NCBI GenBank assembly: GCA_018818145.1
Contig: JAHIST010000038.1
Location: 1 to 8,830, forward strand
DNA from: Patescibacteria group bacterium
GTDB lineage: Bacteria; Patescibacteriota; Minisyncoccia; Portnoybacterales; GWB1-42-6
Direction of reading: 5' to 3'
DNA: 8,830 nucleotides
The number at the start of each line of letters is the position of its first letter. Position 1 is the first letter of the stretch. A model generated the notes under the pieces. The model was not told where the DNA came from, did no database searches, and saw only the letters and a program-made list of their open reading frames with translations. The translations under genes and the position numbers were made by a program. Shown one piece after another: positions 1-4,462 of the stretch.

Positions 1-28
1 AAAATTGAAAATTGAAAATTGAAAATTT
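1..28. repeat. 7-bp tandem repeat (AAAATTG)n
   Basis: Three exact copies of AAAATTG (1-7, 8-14, 15-21) are followed by a partial fourth. The repeat may extend beyond the left edge. It lies inside the open frame of the DUF6390-like gene. It resembles the irregular GAAAATT-rich stretch at 2893-2950. Confidence 0.85.
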
Positions 29-518
29 TTGTCACTCTTCCCCAGCCGACTCGGCAGATATCTTTCAGTTTTGTGTCACCTTCAAAATTAACCCGGCCGG
101 TAATTGAGCCAAGGACTAAAATATGGAAACTGTGATGCGGTTTAGAATTATTTGATATTTCTTCGGCTTTTTTAGCGGCGGCTTCTTTTGACAAAAGTCC
201 GGGTCGGGAAAAATTTTCAGAAATCATCTTTCGCAGATCATCAATTTTCACTTCCTCCAGCAATTCATTGCCTATCCAGTAGGCCTCCACAACTTTTTTA
301 TTAAACGGCCCGGCCTTAATTTTGTTTTTTTGCGCAATTAATTCGTAATAGGCGTAAGCGGCTTCGAATTTTTCAAGCACCGGTATGATATCGGGTATGC
401 CCAACTTGCCCTTGATGAATTTTTTTAATTTGTCCTGCTGCGGGCCGCAAAATCCCAGAGTATTCGGGATTAGGCCGTAAAGAGCGGCTAATTTTGGTCC
501 AGAATTATCAATTATCAT
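1..518 (-). CDS. DUF6390-like protein, partial (runs off left edge)
   Basis: An open frame starts at ATG 518 and stays open through the left edge (172 codons visible). The product looks like the DUF6390 family, recognised from memory by its conserved blocks: PNTLGFCGP at residues 18-26, a FEAAYAYYELIA helix near 51-62, VVEAYWIGNELLE at 76-88, PHHSFHILVLGSITGRV at 127-143 and CRVGWGRV at 155-162. The function is unknown. Members that I recall, mainly from actinobacteria, sit beside [NiFe] hydrogenase genes, which fits hypC, hydG and hydB here, so a maturation or accessory role is plausible. It is cytosolic by composition, with no signal or membrane segment. The last visible codons, after VTK, read straight into a 7-bp tandem repeat (1-28), so the C-terminus may be truncated by, or carry, a repeat insertion. 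The real stop lies outside the window. There is no clear Shine-Dalgarno upstream. Confidence 0.65.
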   Translation of the reverse strand, partial: MIIDNSGPKLAALYGLIPNTLGFCGPQQDKLKKFIKGKLGIPDIIPVLEKFEAAYAYYELIAQKNKIKAGPFNKKVVEAYWIGNELLEEVKIDDLRKMISENFSRPGLLSKEAAAKKAEEISNNSKPHHSFHILVLGSITGRVNFEGDTKLKDICRVGWGRVTKIFNFQFSI

Positions 519-526
519 GTCTTAAT

Positions 527-652
527 GTCATTCTGAGAGCGTAGCCCGCCCGCTTCGCCGGAGCTTCAGCGAGGCGAGAAGAATCTCTCGCGTATGCGAG
601 GAATTCTCTGGCTGGCATTCGTCAGAGATCCTTCGCTATCGCTCAGGATGAC
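527..652. repeat. Palindromic intergenic repeat R1 (MITE/REP-like)
   Basis: The ends are inverted copies: GTCATTCTGAG at 527-537 and CTCAGGATGAC at 642-652, with 10 of 11 positions pairing. The interior holds further self-complementary parts, such as the GC-rich CCCGCCCGCTTCGCCGG block near 544-560. The sequence type (GTCATCCTGAGCGA...GAAGGATC) is a familiar dispersed bacterial repeat, often mistranslated as SHPERSEG-like peptides. It fills the space between the DUF6390-like gene and the permease gene. It contributes the last residues and the TAG stop of the permease. Confidence 0.8.
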
Positions 653-1556
653 TCCAGGAAATAAGGCTACGCATTTTAATAATTTTTTTCCACAAATAAC
701 TCGCACCAATAATCACCGTTAATCCACTTAAAATTAAAAGTCCCGACAGAATTTCTTGAAAATTTATTTTTCCGGCACTAATCGCTGCAAGTAAAGTCGT
801 AATCGGCGAGCCCAGAAGTAAAATTGCGCAAGCGACAGAAACCGGAATGTATTTGAGCCCATTATACCAAGAGACAACATAGCCCAGCAAAATTGCCGCA
901 GTAATCAAAACCCAGCTGATTTGGCCAAAATTTAAAACAACTATTGAATCTATCCGGCCGCTTACACCAAGAAATCCCAGAATAAAAATTGAGCCAAAAA
1001 ACATTCGTCCCCAAGCCACGGTTTTTGCCGGCATATCTTTAAGGGTGTATTTGGAAATGATATTTTCTGTTGCCCAAAATAGAGTAGCCAAAAGAATCAA
1101 TAAATCTCCGTAACCAAAAGAAAAATTAAGGGTTTTCAGCAGCAGTGTATTGCCCAAAAGCAAAAGTAAAGCGCCTATTAAAAAATTCTTGGAAAGTTTT
1201 TCTTTAAGGAATACTACCGCCATTGCCGTCACATAAATAAACATTGTTTTTTGGATAAAACTGCCTTGCGCCGCCGATGTCAGGGCCAGCCCTTTGAAAA
1301 AAAGTAAAAATGGGATACTGCCGCCGATAAGTCCAATTAAAACTAGAAGCAGCCATTGTTTTGGTTTCAGGCCGCGCAAAGCGGCGCGGTTTTTCAAAAA
1401 CAAAACAAGGCCGGTCAGCGCCAGAGCGACTATCACATTTTTTAAAAAAGCAAAAACATAGGGGTCCGCCAGCGACACCCCAAATTTATTGATAAAAATA
1501 GAAAAGCCGGAAATTACAGCGGTTGAAAAAACCAATAATAGGCCCTTTTTATTCAT
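636..1556 (-). CDS. EamA/DMT-family membrane transporter
   Basis: This 306-residue, very hydrophobic protein has about ten predicted membrane helices in two halves, the layout of the drug/metabolite transporter superfamily (two EamA repeats, usual length about 280-310). The first half starts at the N-terminus (GLLLVFSTAVISGFSIFINK) and ends near residue 143. The second half begins near YGDLLILLATLFWATENIIS (about 149-168) and ends near residue 292. The inter-half similarity includes the SPITTLLAAI-type segment typical of EamA. It sits in the inner membrane, and its substrate cannot be told from sequence. It starts at ATG 1556, 81 nt after hypC, with only a weak AGAG upstream. The final residues SHPER and the TAG stop come from repeat R1, so the natural C-terminus was probably changed by the repeat. 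No functional link to hydrogenase is known; it may simply share the transcript. Confidence 0.88.
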   Translation of the reverse strand: MNKKGLLLVFSTAVISGFSIFINKFGVSLADPYVFAFLKNVIVALALTGLVLFLKNRAALRGLKPKQWLLLVLIGLIGGSIPFLLFFKGLALTSAAQGSFIQKTMFIYVTAMAVVFLKEKLSKNFLIGALLLLLGNTLLLKTLNFSFGYGDLLILLATLFWATENIISKYTLKDMPAKTVAWGRMFFGSIFILGFLGVSGRIDSIVVLNFGQISWVLITAAILLGYVVSWYNGLKYIPVSVACAILLLGSPITTLLAAISAGKINFQEILSGLLILSGLTVIIGASYLWKKIIKMRSLISWSHPER

Positions 1557-1570
1557 AACTCTGAATGGCC

Positions 1571-1647
1571 ATTGCGAGGAGCGTAGCGACGAAGCAATCC
1601 CGTGGTTATCGGACGGGATCCTTCGGCACTTCGTGCCTCAGGATGAC
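1571..1647. repeat. Composite palindromic repeat R2
   Basis: Two inverted units are joined. The first is ATTGC...GCAAT (1571-1598), around the widespread GCGAGGAGCGTAGCGACGAA core often seen mistranslated as HCEERSDEAIP. The second is ATCCT...AGGAT (1618-1645), around a tight GGCAC-TTC-GTGCC hairpin. A short CCCGT...ACGGG pair lies between them. It sits between the permease start and the end of hypC. The hypC TGA stop (1638-1640) is inside it. Confidence 0.8.
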
Positions 1648-1835
1648 AATAAATTGTTAATCTCTTTAGCCTGTTTTTGGCTGATTTTTTTTATAATGAT
1701 GCTGTTTTGGCTTAATACCCAATCCCCTTTTTTCACCGCAATAAAAGCGCCCAAGCGTTCTTTGCCTTTGGCTGATTTTACTTCAATAAAATCTTTTTTT
1801 ACCGAGATAACTTGTTTGGGTATGGTTAAACACAT
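1638..1835 (-). CDS. hypC: HypC/HybG-family hydrogenase maturation chaperone
   Basis: The 65-residue protein begins MCLTIPKQV, the N-terminal signature of HypC (usual form MCLAIPG-K/R-V). Cys2, exposed after Met1 removal, is the residue that in the family binds the Fe(CN)2CO unit and contacts HypD and the hydrogenase large subunit. The middle (LGAFIAVKKGDWVLSQNSIIIKKI) fits the small beta-barrel with its GD-WVL turn, followed by a C-terminal helix (SQKQAKEI). HypC proteins are commonly about 70-90 residues. This one is short, and its end (LLSS and TGA) is written by repeat R2, so the C-terminus looks clipped. It starts 22 nt after the small membrane-protein gene and shows no Shine-Dalgarno. 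It implies that a [NiFe] large subunit is encoded elsewhere in the genome. Confidence 0.9.
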   Translation of the reverse strand: MCLTIPKQVISVKKDFIEVKSAKGKERLGAFIAVKKGDWVLSQNSIIIKKISQKQAKEINNLLSS

Positions 1836-1850
1836 AATAAAAATTAAATA

Positions 1851-1868
1851 TCAAAAATCAAAAATCAA
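1851..1868. repeat. 7-bp tandem repeat (TCAAAAA)n
   Basis: Two exact copies of TCAAAAA (1851-1857, 1858-1864) plus a partial copy lead into ATGG. The same unit, in opposite orientation and also ending in ATGG, occurs inside hydG at 2491-2520. It supplies the TGA stop (1858-1860) of the 42-residue membrane protein. Confidence 0.8.
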
Positions 1869-1986
1869 ATGGTAAACTTTTTATAATAAACACAGCAATG
1901 CCGGCAATAACAATAAGAGAGGTCAATATGGCGGGACCGATGTCATAGAGTTCTTCGCCCACAATAAGTTTTATCTTTTTGCGCAT
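1858..1986 (-). CDS. Small single-pass membrane protein (42 aa), unknown
   Basis: A short reading frame starts with ATG at 1986 and ends with TGA at 1858-1860. It encodes a charged N-terminus (MRKKIKLIVGEELYDIGP) followed by one hydrophobic helix (AILTSLIVIAGIAVFIIK) and the tail SLPFDF. Translation is supported by its position only 2 nt after the hydG stop and by a GGAG (1997-2000) 10 nt upstream of the ATG, inside the end of hydG. That arrangement suggests translational coupling to hydG. I do not recognise a family. It does not contain the TGCxGC-type motif of the hydrogenase delta/small subunit, so it is not a remnant of hydD. A role as a membrane tether for the hydrogenase is conceivable but is inference only. 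Its last codons and stop lie in a 7-bp repeat. Confidence 0.6.
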   Translation of the reverse strand: MRKKIKLIVGEELYDIGPAILTSLIVIAGIAVFIIKSLPFDF

Positions 1987-1988
1987 AA

Positions 1989-2834
1989 TTATATTACTCC
2001 GGGAATATTTTTTATTTGTTCATAACTGAATACTGGTCCGTCTTTGCAGGTGTAATATGGCCCCACGGCGCAATGCTGGCAGACGCCCAGACCGCAGTGC
2101 ATTCGGCGTTCCAATGAAAGATAAATATCTTGGTCGGTAACCTCCTTTTGCTTTAATTTTTCCAGAACGAATTTATACATAACGGGCGGGCCGCAAAGAA
2201 AAGCTTGGGCGTTTTCAACAATTGGAAATTTATCAAAAAGCGTAGTTACCAACCCCACGCAACCCACCCAATTGGCGCATTCTTTGTCAATTGTCAGCTT
2301 AACGTCAATTCCGTTCTCGCGCCATTTCGCATATTCGTAGCGAAAAAGCATTTCTTGGGGCGAACGGGCGCCGTAAAATATCTGTACCTTGATGTCTTTG
2401 CCTAAAAATTTATCTTTACCTAAAATTAATGTTCGCAACGGAATCAGTCCTAATCCACCAACGACGATGAGTAAGTTTTTCTTCTCGCCATTTTGATTTT
2501 TGATTTTTGATTTTTGATTTATTATTGGCCAACCGTTCCCGTAAGGCCCGCGAATTCCCACCTTATCCCCTACTTTCATTTCGTGCAATTTGTGCGTCAG
2601 CCGGCCGATATCGCGGATGCAAAGTTCCAGATATTTTGCCCCGGCCGCGTTGCAGGGCGCGAAAGGCGCTTCGCCGCATCCGGGAATTGAAAGCTCAATA
2701 AACTGGCCGGGCGCAAAGGAAAAATTATAACCCCAGACTTTTTGGACAAATTCAAAACGGAACAGCTTGACTGTATCTGTCTGCGGAGTTATTTTGACTA
2801 TTTTAGCCGGTTCAGAAAGGTAAGGGTTATTCAA
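1989..2834 (-). CDS. hydG: Sulfhydrogenase gamma subunit, FAD/NAD(P)-binding reductase
   Basis: The 281-residue flavoprotein is of the ferredoxin-NADP reductase / dihydroorotate dehydrogenase electron-transfer type. It is the diaphorase part of group 3b [NiFe] hydrogenase, moving electrons between NAD(P) and the iron-sulfur chain. FAD domain: residues 1-104, with FAPGQFIELSI at 40-50 and GIRGPYGNGWP at 93-103. NAD domain: GGLGLIPLR at 126-134 and LCGPPVMY at 213-220. The C-terminus has a 2Fe-2S cluster: C247-x4-C252-x2-C255-x7-C263. Residues about 106-116 (NQKSKIKNQNG) come from an in-frame 7-bp repeat in the linker between the FAD and NAD domains. The start is TTG at 2834, because TAA lies three codons upstream and no early ATG exists; the next residues (NNPYLSEPAKIV) match the expected N-terminus of the family. 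It lies downstream of hydB. The name hydG here is not the [FeFe] radical-SAM maturase. Confidence 0.88.
   Translation of the reverse strand: MNNPYLSEPAKIVKITPQTDTVKLFRFEFVQKVWGYNFSFAPGQFIELSIPGCGEAPFAPCNAAGAKYLELCIRDIGRLTHKLHEMKVGDKVGIRGPYGNGWPIINQKSKIKNQNGEKKNLLIVVGGLGLIPLRTLILGKDKFLGKDIKVQIFYGARSPQEMLFRYEYAKWRENGIDVKLTIDKECANWVGCVGLVTTLFDKFPIVENAQAFLCGPPVMYKFVLEKLKQKEVTDQDIYLSLERRMHCGLGVCQHCAVGPYYTCKDGPVFSYEQIKNIPGVI
1997..2000 (-). promoter_or_regulatory. Ribosome binding site (GGAG) for the 42-aa ORF
   Basis: The minus strand reads GGAG, then 10 nt, then ATG at 1986. It sits within the last codons of hydG. It is the main reason to accept the small downstream frame as a gene. Confidence 0.5.
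2491..2520. repeat. 7-bp tandem repeat inside hydG (TTTTTGA)n
   Basis: About four units of TTTTTGA (30 bp) occur within the coding sequence of hydG. The reading frame is kept and a Lys/Asn/Gln-rich linker is encoded. It is the inverted counterpart of the repeat at 1851-1868. Confidence 0.85.
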
Positions 2835-2835
2835 T

Positions 2836-2861
2836 AATTTTTAATTTTTAATTTTTAATTT
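2836..2861. repeat. 7-bp tandem repeat (TTTTTAA)n
   Basis: Three exact units and a partial one lie directly upstream of the hydG TTG start. It occupies the place where a ribosome binding site would be expected, and none is visible. Confidence 0.8.
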
Positions 2862-2872
2862 CCAATAAATGT

Positions 2873-2886
2873 CCCGCCCGGCGGGG
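2873..2886. repeat. Short GC palindrome
   Basis: CCCGCCCGGCGGGG is a compact GC hairpin set in an otherwise very AT-rich 112-nt gap between hydB and hydG. Its form resembles the CCCGCC-type blocks in repeat R1. It has no U-tract, so it is not an obvious terminator. Confidence 0.55.
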
Positions 2887-2892
2887 CAAGTT

Positions 2893-2950
2893 TGAAAATT
2901 AAATCATTGAAAATTGATTGAAAATTTGAAAATTGATAATTGAAAATTAA
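2893..2950. repeat. Irregular GAAAATT-rich repeat
   Basis: Several GAAAATT/TGAAAATTGA units with variable spacing form an imperfect relative of the AAAATTG heptamers at the left edge. The hydB TAA stop (2947-2949) is inside it. Confidence 0.65.
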
Positions 2951-4026
2951 GACGCTTCTATTTCCTTCAGTACTTCCTTAATGTCTATTCCCACCGGGCA
3001 GACTTTTGCGCAGCGGCGGCAGCCAACACACCCTATAAAGTTAAATTCATCTGGAATTCTGGCAAATTTATGGAAATACCAGAAATGGATTCGTTCGGCT
3101 GTAGTTTTTAAGAATTTCGGCGCTTGCCCTGAGCTTGTCGAAGGGCCGGAAACTTCAGAAAACTCCTGATAGAAGCAAGAATCCCAGCAGCGCACTCTGG
3201 CGCCGGAATTTTTCTCCAGTCCCGGATAATCGTCTACCCTGAAGCAAAAGCAGGTCGGGCAAGATAGAGTGCATTTGCCGCATTCAATACAGCGAGTACC
3301 CAACTCATCCCAAATTTTTTGATTATGTTTATTTTTCAGTTTATCGCGCAACCGCTCCATCTGTTCATCCGGTTTCCCTTCTTTGATCGGTCCGCTGAAT
3401 TGAATATGCTGATAATCTTTATACCCAAAATGTTCTAAAATTCGCTGGCCTTTAATTGAGCCGGAGAAAACTTTGAAGTGTTGGTTGTTGATTGTTGGTT
3501 GTTGGTCGTTTGCAAAGAATATGTCAAACGGCAGATGCTCTAAAATATCTTCTTCATATTTTTGAGCAAAAATATTATTGCTAATTTCTGGAACTGACGA
3601 GCTGCCGACAATTAAAATTTTTCTGCGGCGGGCTTGATAGTAGGGGTCTTTTTCAAAAACTTGGTCATAGAGATTTATGGCTTTAAGGTCAAGGAGATTT
3701 ACACCCAATAGGGCAACTTTTTGTTCTTCAAAACTCTCTTTTAGGGAATTATTTTTATATTTAAACAGCGTTTCGCCTTCTGGAATAAAAAAATGCTTGA
3801 AAGAATAAAAAGGCAGACGGTCGTCCAAAACAAGTTCTGTCGGTTTTTCAATTTGTTTAATTAAAATCAAGCCATTATCTTTTTTTGTTTGCGGCTGATG
3901 AGCAGTTAAGTATGGCGAAATTTCTTCTTCGTCAAGCGAATCAAGAGGTATTAAGGTCGGTCCAAAAATCAGCCAATTGGCTTTTTGGAGATAAATAACA
4001 AACTTTTCAAGCAGGGCTTGATTCAT
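2947..4026 (-). CDS. hydB: Sulfhydrogenase beta subunit, 4Fe-4S electron-transfer protein
   Basis: The 359-residue protein resembles the beta subunit of soluble NADP-dependent group 3b [NiFe] hydrogenase/sulfhydrogenase. It relays electrons between the NiFe module and the flavin subunit. Two ferredoxin motifs are clear: C246-x2-C249-x2-C252-x3-C256 and C333-x2-C336-x2-C339-x3-C343-P. The family's RCWDSCF segment (279-285) lies between them. The N-terminal half is the typical poorly conserved region, about the usual length. Two in-frame repeat insertions are visible: residues about 174-182 (DQQPTINNQ) from a 7-bp repeat, and 295-302 (PSTSSGQA) from a palindromic repeat. It starts at ATG 4026 with no Shine-Dalgarno and an extended -10 only 7 nt upstream, suggesting a leaderless mRNA. 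It is the first gene of the hydrogenase run, 112 nt before hydG. The protein is cytosolic. Confidence 0.9.
   Translation of the reverse strand: MNQALLEKFVIYLQKANWLIFGPTLIPLDSLDEEEISPYLTAHQPQTKKDNGLILIKQIEKPTELVLDDRLPFYSFKHFFIPEGETLFKYKNNSLKESFEEQKVALLGVNLLDLKAINLYDQVFEKDPYYQARRRKILIVGSSSVPEISNNIFAQKYEEDILEHLPFDIFFANDQQPTINNQHFKVFSGSIKGQRILEHFGYKDYQHIQFSGPIKEGKPDEQMERLRDKLKNKHNQKIWDELGTRCIECGKCTLSCPTCFCFRVDDYPGLEKNSGARVRCWDSCFYQEFSEVSGPSTSSGQAPKFLKTTAERIHFWYFHKFARIPDEFNFIGCVGCRRCAKVCPVGIDIKEVLKEIEAS
3127..3147. repeat. In-frame PSTSSGQA repeat inside hydB
   Basis: CCCTGAGCTTGTCGAAGGG (with flanking CC) is a well-known dispersed bacterial repeat with imperfectly complementary ends, CCCT and AAGGG. 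Here it is read as PSTSSGQA between the two ferredoxin motifs of HydB. It keeps the frame. Confidence 0.8.
3481..3508. repeat. 7-bp tandem repeat inside hydB (TTGGTTG)n
   Basis: Four successive heptamers: TTGGTTG, TTGATTG, TTGGTTG, TTGGTCG. On the coding strand they encode DQQPTINNQ. The region is low complexity compared with flanking HydB sequence. Confidence 0.8.
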
Positions 4027-4033
4027 TAGTTAA

Positions 4034-4042
4034 AGTATAGCA
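4034..4042 (-). promoter_or_regulatory. Extended -10 promoter for hydB, probably leaderless
   Basis: The minus strand reads TGC-TATACT (an extended -10 of the TGnTATAAT form), followed by TTAACTA and the hydB ATG. The expected transcription start falls at 4026-4027, at or 1 nt before the start codon. No good -35 is seen at 17 nt, which fits extended -10 use. Confidence 0.5.
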
Positions 4043-4084
4043 AAAATTTTATGAAACGGGAATTGTGGATGATATTATGCCAAT

Positions 4085-4114
4085 AAAAAAAGGTGGGTCT
4101 TTTTGAGACCCACC
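4085..4114 (-). terminator. Intrinsic terminator of the 71-aa gene
   Basis: A perfect 9-bp stem, AGACCCACC/GGTGGGTCT (arms 4092-4100 and 4106-4114), has a 5-nt loop. On the minus strand it is followed by seven T (4085-4091). It begins 16 nt after the TAG of the cysteine-rich gene and separates it from hydB. Confidence 0.92.
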
Positions 4115-4129
4115 CAAGCATTCCGTATT

Positions 4130-4345
4130 CTATAAAAGTACGCGGCAAGTTTTTCTTATGCGGACATCTCCGCAATCCTGATACTTGCCGCATTTAGCAC
4201 AGATTACATCTCCGACTTCAATTTTTACCTCGCCGTCGCATTCCGGATAATTTTGGCAGATGCCGGCAACTAAACATGCTATTGCCGTTACATCGACAAG
4301 CACATCTCTGTCTTTGATCGATGTAATTGTTTCTATTCTACTCAT
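4130..4345 (-). CDS. Small cysteine-rich protein (71 aa), unknown
   Basis: The 71-residue protein has seven cysteines: C24, C30, C36, C49, C52, C58 and C67. The central CAKCG knuckle (49-53), with the preceding C30/C36 and following C58, looks like a zinc-ribbon or other metal-binding fold. Many acidic and basic residues surround it and there is no signal peptide, so it is probably cytosolic. The spacing is C-x5-C-x5-C-x12-C-x2-C-x5-C-x8-C. I do not recognise a family. Translation is well supported: the minus strand has AAGGAGGG about 5-6 nt before ATG 4345, the best Shine-Dalgarno in the left half. A strong intrinsic terminator follows 16 nt after the TAG. Together these suggest a separately expressed gene. 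It lies just upstream of hydB, but transcription should stop between them. A role in metal handling or redox is only a guess. Confidence 0.75.
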   Translation of the reverse strand: MSRIETITSIKDRDVLVDVTAIACLVAGICQNYPECDGEVKIEVGDVICAKCGKYQDCGDVRIRKTCRVLL

Positions 4346-4399
4346 TTTAACCCTCCTTTATTTTTTATTCTGGCTAAGCCAAGTTTTCTTTCCGTTTTA

Positions 4400-4462
4400 T
4401 TTTGACTAGCGAGGAGCGCCGCATCCCGCTACGCGGGATATGGCGTCCGAGCGAAGTCAAAA
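4400..4462. repeat. Long palindromic repeat R5
   Basis: The left arm begins TTTTGACT (4400-4407) and the right arm ends AGTCAAAA (4455-4462). The inner arms carry GAGCGCC/GGACGCC-like and ATCCCGC/GCGGGAT pairs around a TA centre near 4430. The GCGAGGAGCG core is shared with repeat R2. The TGA stop of the 695-aa protein is the first triplet of its arm on the minus strand. There is no U-tract after it. Confidence 0.8.

Noticed and set aside
1489..1875. A 128-codon plus-strand frame over the permease start and hypC
   Set aside because: It contains the repeat-derived peptide HCEERSDEAIPW and overlaps well-supported hypC on the other strand; it is an artefact of repeat R2.
2832..2950. Possible small RNA or riboswitch between hydB and hydG
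   Set aside because: The gap is made of simple AT repeats and one short GC palindrome; no conserved structured RNA pattern is seen.
1..3508. CRISPR array
   Set aside because: The repeats are 7-bp direct tandems without spacers, or single palindromes; no regularly spaced repeat of 23-40 bp exists.
4368..4382. TGGCTAAGCCA inverted repeat upstream of the 71-aa gene as an operator
   Set aside because: The arms are only five bases and no convincing promoter is seen beside it, so chance is likely.
4400..4462. R5 as an intrinsic terminator for the 695-aa gene
   Set aside because: The hairpin is strong but no T-run follows it on the minus strand; it is better described as a palindromic repeat.
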